Source of the DNA: Azoarcus sp. L1K30
Lineage (GTDB): Bacteria > Pseudomonadota > Gammaproteobacteria > Burkholderiales > Rhodocyclaceae
Length of the DNA stretch: 59,787 bases
Reading direction: 5' to 3'
NCBI RefSeq assembly: GCF_018122735.1
Contig: NZ_JAGRRD010000001.1
Coordinates: forward strand, 2,406,423 to 2,466,209
Shown: positions 44,502-53,625 of the stretch, piece by piece
Numbering within the stretch: the first letter of the stretch is position 1
Layout of the letters: each line of letters begins with the position of its first letter
The notes under the pieces: generated by a model
What the model saw: the letters and a program-made list of their open reading frames with translations, nothing else
Database searches by the model: none
What the model was told of the DNA's origin: nothing
Translations under genes and position numbers: made by a program

Positions 44502-44941
44502 AGCGCCAGGCTCTCGAAGCCGGCCGGCAGGCCGGTATCGACCAGCGCCATCATTGCTTCCTGCTGCTTCTGCCAACCCGCGTCGGACCACAGTTCGAAA
44601 TGGCTGCCCTGCCCCACCAGCCAGACCTGCTTTTCGAGACGCGCGAACTGCCGCAACGAGGGCGCAATCAACACCCGGCCGGCGCTGTCCAGCGCTTCGT
44701 CCTGGGCAAAACCGACGAGCAGTCGCTTGAGCTGAGCCGATACCGGGTCGAGGCTGGGGGCACTCAGAACCTTGTCACGAATCGGCGTCCATGCCGGAAC
44801 CGGATAGACGAGCAGGCAGCCGTGAGGGTGGGCGGTGAGGACCACCTGCCCATTCTCGACAGCAAGCGCATCGCGATGCCGCGAGGGAATCGCTAGGCGA
44901 CCCTTGGCATCGAGATTTAGCGCTGCGGCTCCCTGAAACAT
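44498..44941 (-). CDS. mraZ: Transcriptional regulator MraZ
   Basis: A 147-residue protein with two SpoVT/AbrB-like halves: [20 protein letters not shown] near the start and [18 protein letters not shown] in the second. MraZ forms rings and represses the dcw operon by binding TGGGN direct repeats near its own promoter. Those repeats are present 46-72 bp upstream. The ATG at 44941 has a GGGGGG tract upstream. Confidence 0.98.
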   Translation of the reverse strand: MFQGAAALNLDAKGRLAIPSRHRDALAVENGQVVLTAHPHGCLLVYPVPAWTPIRDKVLSAPSLDPVSAQLKRLLVGFAQDEALDSAGRVLIAPSLRQFARLEKQVWLVGQGSHFELWSDAGWQKQQEAMMALVDTGLPAGFESLAL

Positions 44942-44986
44942 CCAGCCCCCTGAACTGTCCGGGCAAAGCGCCGAAATGACACTTCA

Positions 44987-45013
44987 CCCCACTTTTCTCC
45001 ACTTATCCCCACT
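44987..45013 (-). promoter_or_regulatory. MraZ operator: three direct repeats
   Basis: On the minus strand AGTGGGG, AGTGGAG and AGTGGGG start exactly 10 bp apart (45007-45013, 44997-45003, 44987-44993). This is the TGGGN-N5 arrangement known for MraZ binding sites. The first repeat overlaps the promoter -10. Confidence 0.85.
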
Positions 45014-45039
45014 GTAGAGGAAAGGCCAACCCCGGTCAA
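45011..45039 (-). promoter_or_regulatory. dcw cluster promoter (Pmra)
   Basis: TTGACC (45034-45039) and TACAGT (45011-45016) on the minus strand, spaced 17 bp. The -10 runs into the first MraZ repeat, which fits repression by blocking RNA polymerase. Confidence 0.7.
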
Positions 45040-45304
45040 GCTGACAAAATGGGGAAACTCTTTGCGACACAATGACTTAAGTCAAAGCCGGCAAGCTTGA
45101 ATATTCCCTGAAAAATCAAGGCAAATAGCGCACATTCATGCGAGAGCGCATGAAGTGAGGAGGGCCTTTCGGGGCAAAGTGGGAAAGAGTGGGAAATACG
45201 TGCAGAAACGGTGCGCAATGACCACCGAATGCACATCGCGGCGCAACAGGGCGTCGCCGCAGAACACAGCCGGGCATGCCGGCATGTCGATTTGAAACGA
45301 AATT
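45040..45304. other. Non-coding stretch between the mra promoter and rnpB
   Basis: About 265 bp with no supportable protein gene. It holds a 12-bp palindrome TGACTTAAGTCA (45073-45084), an 8-bp stem-loop TTCATGCG-AGAG-CGCATGAA (45135-45154) and a tandem pair AGTGGGAAAG/AGTGGGAAAT (45178-45197) on the plus strand. The last resembles MraZ repeats in reverse orientation. Confidence 0.5.
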
Positions 45305-45686
45305 GGGAAGTTCGCCGATAAGCCGGGTTCTGTCGAACGACCCGGCGCAAACCGGATCATCGGGCAGTCATTCCTCTGGGCGACACGTTACCGTGAAGCT
45401 CTAGCAGCCTACCCGGGAGCGACGCGAGCCACGCCATTACTCCCCTATTTGGCCTTGCCCCGGATGGGGTTTGCCGTGCCAGTCCTGTTGCCAGTCCTGC
45501 GGTGGGCTCTTACCCCACCGTTTCACCCTTACCTGATCTCCCTTGCGGAAGCCATCGGCGGTCTGTTCTCTGTTGCACTTTCCGTCGCCTCACGACGCCC
45601 GGCCGTTAGCCGGCATCCTGCTCTGCGGGGCCCGGACTTTCCTCCACACACCCGAAGGTGTGCAGCGACTGCCTGGCGAACTTCCC
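45305..45686 (-). ncRNA. rnpB: RNase P RNA, bacterial class A
   Basis: The catalytic RNA that trims tRNA 5' leaders. The minus-strand transcript shows the P1 helix as a 12-bp pair of its ends (GGGAAGTTCGCC with GGCGAACTTCCC), the 5' P4 strand GAGGAAAGTCCGGGC, the ACAGAGA-type AACAGAGAACAGACC segment, a GGTAAGGGTGAAA motif, and AGAGGAATGACTGCC near the 3' end. The final ACAGAACCCGGCTTATC contains the conserved GGCTTATC next to P1. Ends are set from P1 pairing and the promoter, so they may be off by a few bases. Confidence 0.96.
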
Positions 45687-45692
45687 GCACGG

Positions 45693-45698
45693 ATTATA
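45693..45698 (-). promoter_or_regulatory. -10 box of rnpB
   Basis: A perfect TATAAT on the minus strand that ends 7 nt before the predicted 5' end of RNase P RNA. The -35 position (about 45716-45721) is GC-rich and does not match the consensus. Confidence 0.75.
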
Positions 45699-45741
45699 CG
45701 CTATCCCGCCATCGCGCCGGCGATGCGCACTGCGCCTGGCC

Positions 45742-46179
45742 TCAGCCGCCAGCCGCCGGCGCCTGCGCAGCCGGCGAAAAGACCGGCACCCCATCCTGCA
45801 GATGAAAGCGCCCCCTCAAGGGCCCGGGTGCCGTACCGTCCGGATTATCCCAGTCCTGGACCTTGCACTCTTCGGTACTGGCCAGATACCAGCGCGCGCC
45901 CTGATGCAAGGCCCACATCTGATAACCCGCCTCGTACACCTCGAGGTCGACCATCTGCGTGCGCCCCGGGTGAATCCGCACCTTGCGCTGACATTGAGGC
46001 AGACGCGCTGCAATCACATACTGCGTGACCTCGTCGCTCCAGAAATACGGCTGTTCGCGAAGCAGCGTGAGCGCGTGCTCCTTGCCTTCGATGGAGTACG
46101 CCACCGCACTGTTCTCACACCCGCTCAGCAGCGGCAGCATCGCAATGAGCGCCAATGTCCCGAGACGTCCTGCGTTCAT
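45742..46179 (-). CDS. Hypothetical lipoprotein
   Basis: A 145-residue protein with a lipoprotein signal (LALIAMLPLLSGC, Cys23 acylated), so probably anchored in the outer membrane. The body is rich in Trp, Tyr and Gln (EVYEAGYQMWALHQGARWYLAS), with a pair of cysteines (PQCQRKV, EECKVQDW) that could form a disulfide. It ends in an Ala/Pro tail. A GGGGAG precedes the ATG, and the gene starts 11 nt after pyrC. I do not recognise the family, and its function is unknown. Confidence 0.8.
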   Translation of the reverse strand: MNAGRLGTLALIAMLPLLSGCENSAVAYSIEGKEHALTLLREQPYFWSDEVTQYVIAARLPQCQRKVRIHPGRTQMVDLEVYEAGYQMWALHQGARWYLASTEECKVQDWDNPDGTAPGPLRGRFHLQDGVPVFSPAAQAPAAGG

Positions 46180-46190
46180 GCCCACTCCCC

Positions 46191-47228
46191 TCAGTCCGCC
46201 AGTTTCCACGCCACCGACTCGCCCGCACGCAATGGCACCAGCGGATCGTCCCCGAGGTAGCCGAAGGACGCCGGCACATGCCATGTATCACGCCGGAGCG
46301 TGATGCGATCGTCATTGGGCTGCAACCCGTAGAACGCGGGTCCGTTCAGGCTGGCAAATGCCTCGAGACGCTCCAGCGCCCCGGCGGCCTCGAACACCTC
46401 GGCATACAGCTCGATACCTGCATGCGACGTATAGCACCCCGCGCAACCACACGCCGACTCCTTAGTGGAGCGCGCATGAGGTGCCGAGTCGGTGCCGAGG
46501 AAGAAGCGCGGATTGCCCGAGGTCACGGCCTCGACCAGCGCCTGCCGATGGGTCTCGCGCTTGAGAACAGGCAAGCAGTAATGATGCGGACGGATGCCGC
46601 CGGCAAAAATGGCGTTTCGATTGAGCAGCAGATGGTGAGCCGTCACGGTCGCCCCGACGTTGGCACCCGCCGCGCGGACGAACTGCGCCGCCTCGGCCGT
46701 CGTAATGTGCTCGAACACCACCTTGAGCGCAGGAAAACGCCGGACCACCGGCGACAGCACGCGCTCGATGAAGACGCGCTCACGGTCAAAGATATCGACG
46801 TCGCCCGCGGTGACTTCGCCGTGCACGCACAACACCAGACCGAGCGCCTCCATGCGCTCGAGCACCGGGTAGATCTTGTCGACTGCGGTCACACCTGCAT
46901 CCGAATTCGTCGTCGCACCGGCGGGGTAGAGCTTGGCGGCGATGACGGCACCACTCGCCTTGGCCCTGTCGATCTCGTCGGGCGGCATGTTGTCGGTCAG
47001 GTAGAGCGTCATCAGCGGCTCGAAATGCAAGCCGGCAGGCACTGCGGCCAGAATGCGGTCGCGGTAGGCCAGCGCCTGGGCGGTGGTCGTGACCGGCGGC
47101 CTCAGGTTGGGCATGATCAAGGCACGTCCGAAGCGCTGCGCGGTATGCGCAACCACGGTGGCGAGCGCATCACCATCACGGACATGAAGATGCCAGTCAT
47201 CCGGGCGAGTCAGGGTTATCGTGTGCAT
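46191..47228 (-). CDS. pyrC: Dihydroorotase, type II
   Basis: Closes carbamoyl-aspartate to dihydroorotate in pyrimidine synthesis. 345 residues, the length of the E. coli-type (class II) enzyme. Zinc ligands are in the N-terminal DWHLHVRDG, a lysine in [11 protein letters not shown] is the likely carbamylated bridge, and HGEV, EHITT and GTDSAPH supply the rest. ATG at 47228. The downstream lipoprotein shares the transcript. Confidence 0.97.
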   Translation of the reverse strand: MHTITLTRPDDWHLHVRDGDALATVVAHTAQRFGRALIMPNLRPPVTTTAQALAYRDRILAAVPAGLHFEPLMTLYLTDNMPPDEIDRAKASGAVIAAKLYPAGATTNSDAGVTAVDKIYPVLERMEALGLVLCVHGEVTAGDVDIFDRERVFIERVLSPVVRRFPALKVVFEHITTAEAAQFVRAAGANVGATVTAHHLLLNRNAIFAGGIRPHHYCLPVLKRETHRQALVEAVTSGNPRFFLGTDSAPHARSTKESACGCAGCYTSHAGIELYAEVFEAAGALERLEAFASLNGPAFYGLQPNDDRITLRRDTWHVPASFGYLGDDPLVPLRAGESVAWKLAD

Positions 47229-47274
47229 TGCTGTGCTCTGATGTCGATTGTGCGGATTATAAGCGGCGCGGCGC

Positions 47275-48141
47275 TCACGCTGTGCCCTTCAACGCCAGTG
47301 CCCGCGCATATAGTGCGTTCTTTGGCGCGCCGGTGATCTCGGCGGCGACACGCGCGGCCGTCTTGACCGGCAACTCGGCAAGCAGCAGATCGAGCACCCG
47401 CTCGGCTTCCGCTCCCAGCCCCTCGGGCAGCGGCGCGCCGTCCACCACTAGGACGAACTCGCCTCGCACCCGGTTGCTGTCGGCATCGAACCACGCTCCC
47501 GTCTCGACCAGGGGCATGCGCGCGATCTCCTCGTGCAGCTTGGTCATCTCGCGCGCAATGAGGATCTCGCGCGCCGGACCGAACACATCGAGCATGTCGG
47601 CGACACACTCCTGCACCCGATGCGGCGCCTCGTAGAACACCAGCGCATCGCGGTCACCCGCTAACGCCGACAACGCGGCGCGCCTCGCCCCCGATTTCGG
47701 CGGCAGAAAGCCGACAAAACGGAATCCGCCCTCGGCAAAGCCTGACACCGACAACGCGGCAACCGCGGCGCACGCGCCCGGCACCGGCACCACCGGGTAA
47801 CCTGCCGCACGCACCCTGGCCACGGTCTTCGCCCCCGGGTCAGACACCGCCGGTGTGCCGGCGTCGGAAATGAGCGCCACGTGCTGGCCTGCGGCCAGCC
47901 ATTCGACCAGCTGAGCGGCCGCCCGTTGTTCGTTGTGCTGATGCAGGGCGACTGCGCGCGTGCGCACGTTGCACGCGTCGAGCAGGCGCTGGCTGTGGCG
48001 CGTATCTTCGGCTGCAATCACGTCGACGGCGGCAAGAATGCCCTTGGCGCGCGTGGAAATGTCACCCAGATTTCCGAGCGGCGTGGCCACCACATACAAT
48101 GACGGCGTCCTGGATAGGAATGTCGCGGAAGATTCGGTCAT
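47275..48141 (-). CDS. rsmI: 16S rRNA C1402 2'-O-methyltransferase RsmI
   Basis: Methylates the ribose of C1402, the same nucleotide that RsmH modifies. 288 residues of the tetrapyrrole-methylase fold: [37 protein letters not shown] and [15 protein letters not shown]. The ATG at 48141 gives a 13-residue lead and shares bases with the yraN start on the opposite strand. It has no clear ribosome site. A TTG directly at LYVV, with AGGA upstream, is a credible alternative start. Confidence 0.95.
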   Translation of the reverse strand: MTESSATFLSRTPSLYVVATPLGNLGDISTRAKGILAAVDVIAAEDTRHSQRLLDACNVRTRAVALHQHNEQRAAAQLVEWLAAGQHVALISDAGTPAVSDPGAKTVARVRAAGYPVVPVPGACAAVAALSVSGFAEGGFRFVGFLPPKSGARRAALSALAGDRDALVFYEAPHRVQECVADMLDVFGPAREILIAREMTKLHEEIARMPLVETGAWFDADSNRVRGEFVLVVDGAPLPEGLGAEAERVLDLLLAELPVKTAARVAAEITGAPKNALYARALALKGTA

Positions 48142-48553
48142 GAAAAAGCCAGAAAATGAGGGCAAGGTTACGATTGTGGGCGGGCGCACGACTTTGGCGC
48201 AAGCACGGGGACGCATGGCCGAAGACATCGCCGCCGCACATCTGACCCGCCATGGCCTGCGCATTCTCGCGCGCAACGTCCGCTGCCGGGGCGGCGAGGT
48301 GGATCTGATCGCGCTCGAACGCGGAACCATCACCTTCGTCGAGGTGCGGCTCAGGAAAAATCAGCGCTTCGGCGGGGCGGCCGCCAGTATCACCGCGACA
48401 AAACAAGCCAGGGTCATTCATGCCGCACGGTGGTGGCTGGCCGGCATGGGACGGCAGTATGCCGACAGCCCGTGCCGCTTCGATGCCATCGTGTTCGAGA
48501 CGATCGATGCCGGTCAACCTGACTGGATTCGGGGCGCCTTCGACGCAAGCTGA
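48140..48553 (+). CDS. yraN: YraN family protein (UPF0102), endonuclease-like fold
   Basis: A 137-residue member of UPF0102, which has a restriction-endonuclease-like fold of unknown role. The signature is visible: ARGRMAEDIAAAHLTRHG, then NVRCRGGEVDLIALERGTITFVEVRLRK, with the acidic residues of the PD-(D/E)XK-like core (E-V-D-L-I ... V-E-V-R). The ATG at 48140 has GGAAG 9 nt upstream; an internal ATG (MAEDIAAA) would give a more typical length. It is followed by diaA and dolP, as in E. coli. Confidence 0.88.
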   Translation: MKKPENEGKVTIVGGRTTLAQARGRMAEDIAAAHLTRHGLRILARNVRCRGGEVDLIALERGTITFVEVRLRKNQRFGGAAASITATKQARVIHAARWWLAGMGRQYADSPCRFDAIVFETIDAGQPDWIRGAFDAS

Positions 48554-48642
48554 CCGAGGCCGCCGGTAAGCCCTTGTAAAACTCAGTGCAATGAGGCCGG
48601 GTTCGGACCATGCTTGGCGGCAGTCGGCTGCAATTTGACCGT

Positions 48643-48650
48643 GCTAGACT
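48643..48650 (+). promoter_or_regulatory. Extended -10 candidate for diaA-dolP
   Basis: TGC followed by TAGACT (48645-48650), 33 bp before the diaA start. A -35 match is not apparent. Confidence 0.4.
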
Positions 48651-48680
48651 TCCTTCCCCAATGCCTGCCATCCTGATTGA

Positions 48681-49276
<596 letters not shown>

Positions 49277-49277
<1 letters not shown>

Positions 49278-49918
49278 TGAACGCCTCACATACCCGCCGC
49301 AGACTGCTTGCCGGTCTCGTCGCCGCCGCGACCCTGCCCATGCTTCAAGGCTGCTTCCCGGTTGTTGCCACCGGCTTTGGTGCCGGCGCCATGATGATCT
49401 CCGATCGTCGCAGTTCCGGCACCTATGTCGAGGACGAAGGCATCGAATGGAAAGCCAGCAGCCGCATGAGCGAGCACTTTGGCACGATCAACCACATCAA
49501 CGCGACCTCATACAACCGCAACGTCCTGCTGACCGGCGAAGTTCAGAACGAATCCGTCCGCGCTGAGGCCGAGCGCCTGGTCGCCGGCATCGAAAACGTT
49601 CGCGGCATCATCAACGAACTGACCATCGGGCCAGCTTCCTCGGTGAGCGCGCGCGCCAACGACAGTCTCATCACCTCGAACGTCAAAGCCCGGTTCGTGG
49701 ATGGCAACCGATTCTCCGCCAATCACGTCAAGGTCATCACCGAGGCCAACGTCGTTTTTCTGATGGGCCTGGTCACCCGCAAGGAGGCCGACGCCGCGAC
49801 CGAAATTGCCCGCACCAGCCAGGGCGTGAAGAAGGTCGTGCGTGTCTTCGACTACATCAGCGACGAAGAAGCTCACCGTCTCGACACCCCCCTGGGTGAG
49901 AAGCCGAAGCAACAATAG
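49277..49918 (+). CDS. dolP: BON-domain lipoprotein DolP (YraP-like)
   Basis: A 213-residue outer-membrane lipoprotein. The signal has a Tat-like RRR and a lipobox ending LQGC (Cys26). Two BON domains follow at about 55-120 and 125-195 (TSYNRNVLLTGEVQNESVRAEAERLVAGI; FSANHVKVITEANVVFLMGLV). DolP supports outer-membrane integrity and BAM function and localises to division sites in E. coli. AGGAG precedes the ATG, and its first base is the last of the diaA stop. Confidence 0.92.
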
Positions 49919-49928
49919 GCGGTCGTTC

Positions 49929-49960
49929 GCGATCGATGTTGCCTTGCCGGCATCGATCGC
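49929..49960. terminator. Hairpin between convergent dolP and mpl
   Basis: A perfect 10-bp inverted repeat GCGATCGATG/CATCGATCGC with a 12-nt loop. Neither strand has a T-run after it, so an intrinsic terminator role is uncertain. It ends 2 bp before the mpl stop. Confidence 0.45.
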
Positions 49961-49962
49961 GC

Positions 49963-51312
49963 TCAGAGACGGCCAAGTGCCGCAAGCAGTTTCTGGTGCA
50001 CACCGCCAAACCCGCCATTGCTCATGACGAGCACATGGTCGCCGGCCTGCGCCTCGTCAGCCACGGCGGCCACCAGCGCATCAAGGTCGCCGTAACAGGC
50101 GGCGACCTCGCCCAGCGGCGCCAGGGCGGCAGCGGCGTCCCAGCCCAGTCCGCAGGTATAGCAATACACCCGATCCGCAAGCGCGAGACTGTGCGGCAAC
50201 TGATCTTTCATTACCCCCAGCTTCATCGTGTTCGAGCGCGGCTCGAGAACAGCGAGAATCCGCCCCTCGCGATGACGACGGCGCAAGCCTTCGACGGTCA
50301 ACGCGATGGCCGTCGGGTGATGCGCGAAATCGTCATAGACGGTCACACCACGCACCACACCCTTGACTTCAAGACGGCGCTTGATACCTGCAAAGCGGGA
50401 GAGGCTGGAGATCGCCTGCGCGGGCGTCACGCCGACATGGCGGGCAGCCGCGATCGCGGCCAGCGCGTTCGCACGGTTGTGACTGCCGGCCAAGGGCAGG
50501 TGTGCTCGCCCGAGCTCGCGCCCACCGAGCGAAAACACCGCCTCGGCGTCCTCGTCGCCCACCGTCACTCCCCAGCCATCCGCATGATCGAACCACTCCA
50601 GCTCCGACCAGCAGCCACGCTCGATCACGCGCTGCAGCGCCGGCTCCGCCGCATTTGCAATGATTCGTCCACTTTGCGGCAAGGTCCGGACCAGATGATG
50701 GAACTGGGTTTCGATGGCGCCTAGATCGGCAAAAATGTCGGCATGATCGAACTCGAGATTGTTCAGGATCACCGTCCGCGGCCGGTAATGCACGAACTTG
50801 GAGCGCTTGTCGCAGAACGCGGTGTCGTATTCGTCCGCCTCGATGACGAAAAAAGGCGAATCGGTCAGGCGCGCCGACAGGCCGAAATTCTGCGGCACCC
50901 CCCCCACCAGGAACCCCGGATTGAGCCCCGCATCCTCGAGCATCCATGCAAGCAGCGACGTCGTGGTGGTCTTGCCGTGCGTTCCGGCCACCGCCAGCAC
51001 CCAGCGCCCGGCAAGCACATGCTCCGCCAGCCACTGCGGTCCAGACACATAGGGCAAACCGCGATCGAGGATTGCTTCAAGCAGGGGATTGCCACGCGAG
51101 ATGGCATTGCCGACGACGTAGATGTCCGGCGCGAGTTCGAGTTGCGCAGGGTCAAAGCCCTCGGTCAGCGCAATGCCCTGCTCTTCGAGCTGCGTGCTCA
51201 TCGGCGGATACACGTTGGCATCGCACCCGGTCACCCGATGGCCGGCAGCCCGTGCCAGCAGTGCCACTCCCCCCATGAAGGTACCGCAAACGCCCAGAAT
51301 ATGGATATGCAT
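49963..51312 (-). CDS. mpl: Murein tripeptide ligase Mpl
   Basis: Joins recycled L-Ala-D-Glu-meso-DAP directly to UDP-MurNAc, saving the MurC-MurD-MurE steps. 449 residues from the ATG at 51312 (MHIHILGVCGTFMGGVALLARA), with CGGAGA upstream. The ATP loop is [16 protein letters not shown], and VIEADEYDTAFCDKRSKFVHY and YDDFAHHPTAI are characteristic. MurC in the dcw cluster is the closest paralogue. It is divergent from the gene at 51401. Confidence 0.97.
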   Translation of the reverse strand: MHIHILGVCGTFMGGVALLARAAGHRVTGCDANVYPPMSTQLEEQGIALTEGFDPAQLELAPDIYVVGNAISRGNPLLEAILDRGLPYVSGPQWLAEHVLAGRWVLAVAGTHGKTTTTSLLAWMLEDAGLNPGFLVGGVPQNFGLSARLTDSPFFVIEADEYDTAFCDKRSKFVHYRPRTVILNNLEFDHADIFADLGAIETQFHHLVRTLPQSGRIIANAAEPALQRVIERGCWSELEWFDHADGWGVTVGDEDAEAVFSLGGRELGRAHLPLAGSHNRANALAAIAAARHVGVTPAQAISSLSRFAGIKRRLEVKGVVRGVTVYDDFAHHPTAIALTVEGLRRRHREGRILAVLEPRSNTMKLGVMKDQLPHSLALADRVYCYTCGLGWDAAAALAPLGEVAACYGDLDALVAAVADEAQAGDHVLVMSNGGFGGVHQKLLAALGRL

Positions 51313-51353
51313 GAAGTCTCCGGTAGAGCGCGAAACGAATGAAACACGCCCGT

Positions 51354-51374
51354 GTAGAATGGGGCGCATTCTAC
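51354..51374. promoter_or_regulatory. Palindromic divergent -10 elements
   Basis: GTAGAAT-N7-ATTCTAC. Each arm gives TAGAAT, one on each strand (51355-51360 plus; 51368-51373 minus), pointing at the 51401 gene and mpl respectively. No clear -35 boxes. Confidence 0.5.
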
Positions 51375-51400
51375 CCGATGGCAAAGACGCCAAAGCCTCC

Positions 51401-52003
51401 ATGCCAGCCCACGACAACTTCCAGAAAAGCAGCACGCTGCGGCGCGAGATTGCGGCACTTGCAGCGCGCATGATGGCCGAGGACGGCATCAGCGATTTCG
51501 GCTTTGCCAAGCGCAAGGCCGCCAAGCAGCTGGGCGCGAACCTTTCCGAATCACTGCCCAACAATGCCGAGATCGAGGCCGAACTGCGGGCATGGCAAGC
51601 CCTCTATCAGGATGAGGAGCAGGCCGACCGGCTGCTGGCGATGCGAACGGCAGCGGTTGAAATCATGCAACTCCTGGCCGAATTTCGCCCTTACCTGACC
51701 GGGGGCGCCCTGGATGGCACCGCCGGGCGTTATTCCGAACTCGAGATCGAGCTCTACCCCGAGAGCGCCAAGGAAGTCGAGATTTTCTTCCTCAATCAGG
51801 ATCTCGCCTACGAACACCGGGAGTCCCGCCGGCCCGCCCCCGGCGCCCCCGAGGTCGTACTCAGCCTTGACTGGGACGACGTCCCGGTACGCCTGTCGGT
51901 TTACGGCGAAGGTGCCGAGCGCAATGGCCGCCGACCACATCAGGAACGCGCACGCCTGGCGCAGGTCGAGGCCTTGCTCGGCCAAGTAGGCGCAGAGGAA
52001 TGA
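51401..52003 (+). CDS. Conserved hypothetical protein with nucleotidyltransferase-like motif
   Basis: A 200-residue soluble protein. The N-terminal half is helical (REIAALAARMMAEDGISDFGFAKRKAAKQLG). The middle contains TGGALDGTAGRYSELEIEL (100-118), which matches the pattern hG[GS]-x(9-13)-[DE]h[DE]h of the polymerase-beta nucleotidyltransferase fold (G101-G102, E113, E115); a later DWDD (157-160) could supply the third acid. I recall related betaproteobacterial proteins carrying a MurC-like name, which the sequence does not support. Activity is unproven. It starts 88 bp from mpl, divergently, and is followed 4 bp later by the tlpA-like gene. The ribosome site is poor. Confidence 0.7.
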   Translation: MPAHDNFQKSSTLRREIAALAARMMAEDGISDFGFAKRKAAKQLGANLSESLPNNAEIEAELRAWQALYQDEEQADRLLAMRTAAVEIMQLLAEFRPYLTGGALDGTAGRYSELEIELYPESAKEVEIFFLNQDLAYEHRESRRPAPGAPEVVLSLDWDDVPVRLSVYGEGAERNGRRPHQERARLAQVEALLGQVGAEE

Positions 52004-52007
52004 GATC

Positions 52008-52562
52008 ATGAGACCCTACGTCCACTACCTGTTGGTCGCCATCGTTGCGGGCCTTGCCGGCACCGCAGGGTATTTCGCCAACCGCGAGATGGGAACGCGC
52101 GATGCGCTGCACGAAAATTCAGCCACGGCGGCCACGACCGCGCTGATGGCACTGCGGCTGCCCGACACCGAGGGCAGCATCCAGCCTGTAGAGCAATGGC
52201 GTGGCAAAGTCATCGTGGCGAATTTCTGGGCAACCTGGTGCCCGCCGTGCCGCAAGGAGATTCCGGACTTTGTCGCGGCGAGTCGCGGACTGGGTGAATA
52301 CCCGGTACAGTTTGTCGGCATCAGCATCGACATGGCGGACAAGGTCAAGGCGTTCAAGCGCGAATTCGATGTCCCGTACCCCCTCCTGATCGCATCTCCC
52401 GATGTTCTCGGCCTGGCCTCCGGCTTCGGCAACGCGGCGCAGGGCCTGCCCTTCACCGTCATCCTCGACCGCAACGGGGTCGCCCGCCACGTCAAACTGG
52501 GGGCCTTGAATCAGAGCGAACTCGAAGGCAAAATCCGCGCACTGCTCGATGAGAAGTCTTGA
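52008..52562 (+). CDS. TlpA-family membrane-anchored thioredoxin
   Basis: A 184-residue protein: an N-terminal membrane anchor (YVHYLLVAIVAGLAGTAGYFA), then a periplasmic thioredoxin-fold domain with the active site FWATWCPPCRKEIP, and the cis-proline region GLPFTVILDRNG. Such proteins reduce cytochrome c apoproteins or other periplasmic disulfides. The gene starts 4 bp after the preceding stop, so the two form an operon. The true electron donor (for example DsbD or CcdA) is not in the window. Confidence 0.92.
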   Translation: MRPYVHYLLVAIVAGLAGTAGYFANREMGTRDALHENSATAATTALMALRLPDTEGSIQPVEQWRGKVIVANFWATWCPPCRKEIPDFVAASRGLGEYPVQFVGISIDMADKVKAFKREFDVPYPLLIASPDVLGLASGFGNAAQGLPFTVILDRNGVARHVKLGALNQSELEGKIRALLDEKS

Positions 52563-52616
52563 CCGGAATCAGGTGACGCTAGACAAGTTGTCGCCAATTG
52601 CGGCAAACTTGCAGCC

Positions 52617-53114
52617 ATGACGCGCTCAAAACGCAGCCAAAAATCCGAATCACCTCCGCCCCCACAAGCTCGAATTCTGGTTCTGCACGGGCCGAACCTG
52701 AACCTGTTGGGGACGCGTGAACCCGACATCTACGGCCGGACCACGCTTGCCGACATCCATGTCGGCATGGAGTGCCGTGCGCGTGCAGATGGCGTCTTGC
52801 TCGAGTCGTTTCAGAGCAACCATGAAGGCCAGCTGATCGACCGCATTCAGGCTGCCGCCAGTGAAGGCGTCTCGTTCATCATCATCAATCCGGCCGCCTA
52901 CACGCATACCAGCGTTGCCCTGCGTGATGCGCTGGCCGCGGTGCAGATTCCCTATGTGGAGGTGCACCTGTCCAACGTCCACGCCCGCGAGCCGTTCCGG
53001 CAGCATTCTTACTTTTCCGACCGGGCGGTCGGCGTCATTTGCGGCCTGGGCGCCTATGGCTACCTCGCCGCCATCGAATTCGCACTCTCCCGTCTGCGGG
53101 AACACAACAACTAG
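52617..53114 (+). CDS. aroQ: Type II 3-dehydroquinate dehydratase
   Basis: Third step of the shikimate pathway. 165 residues, a little longer than usual because of a basic, Pro-rich leader (about 1-18). The core has [20 protein letters not shown], with Tyr39 as the expected catalytic tyrosine, [29 protein letters not shown] and [17 protein letters not shown]. It sits just upstream of accB-accC, a very common proteobacterial order (aroQ-accB-accC-prmA). Confidence 0.97.
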   Translation: MTRSKRSQKSESPPPPQARILVLHGPNLNLLGTREPDIYGRTTLADIHVGMECRARADGVLLESFQSNHEGQLIDRIQAAASEGVSFIIINPAAYTHTSVALRDALAAVQIPYVEVHLSNVHAREPFRQHSYFSDRAVGVICGLGAYGYLAAIEFALSRLREHNN

Positions 53115-53167
53115 CCATCCCCACAGGCATCCGCATGCCGCGGAGCCTCGGGGCACGGAGAAAAAGC

Positions 53168-53620
53168 ATGGATCTGCGCAAGCTCAAGAAACTGATCGAC
53201 CTCGTCCAGGAATCAGGCATATCGGAACTCGAAGTCACCGAAGGTGAAGAAAAGGTTCGCATTGCCAAGCATCTTGCCGCAGCGCCTCAAATGGCCTACA
53301 TGCCTGCCCCCGCCCAGCCCGCACCTGCCGCCGCGCCGGTTGCCGTGACGGTCGCCGCCGAAGTCGATGCCAATGCCCTGCCCGAAGGTCACGTGGTCAA
53401 GTCACCCATGGTCGGCACCTTCTATCGTGCATCCGCGCCGGGCGCAAAGCCGCTCGCAGAGGTTGGACAGAGCGTCAGCGAAGGCGACAGCCTGTGCATC
53501 ATCGAGGCCATGAAGCTGATGAACGAGATCGAATGCGACGCGAGCGGGACGATCAAGGCCGTGCTGGTCGAAAACGGCCAGCCGGTCGAATACGGTCAGC
53601 CCCTGTTCGTGATCGGCTGA
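53168..53620 (+). CDS. accB: Biotin carboxyl carrier protein of acetyl-CoA carboxylase
   Basis: A 150-residue carrier whose biotin swings between AccC and the AccA-AccD carboxyltransferase. An N-terminal helix region ([17 protein letters not shown]) and an Ala/Pro-rich linker (about 37-62) lead to the biotinyl domain (about 72-150) with the biotinylated lysine in [10 protein letters not shown]. The ATG at 53168 has GGAG upstream. accC begins 5 nt after the stop. Confidence 0.98.
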   Translation: MDLRKLKKLIDLVQESGISELEVTEGEEKVRIAKHLAAAPQMAYMPAPAQPAPAAAPVAVTVAAEVDANALPEGHVVKSPMVGTFYRASAPGAKPLAEVGQSVSEGDSLCIIEAMKLMNEIECDASGTIKAVLVENGQPVEYGQPLFVIG

Positions 53621-53625
53621 TCGCC

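Noticed and set aside
45218-45295. A 25-codon plus-strand frame (MTTECTSRR...) near rnpB
   Set aside because: Too short, no ribosome site and no recognisable sequence; not distinguishable from chance.
52583-52612. Inverted repeat CAAGTT/AACTTG before aroQ
   Set aside because: Only six clean base pairs with mismatches inside; no T-run and no known operator pattern.
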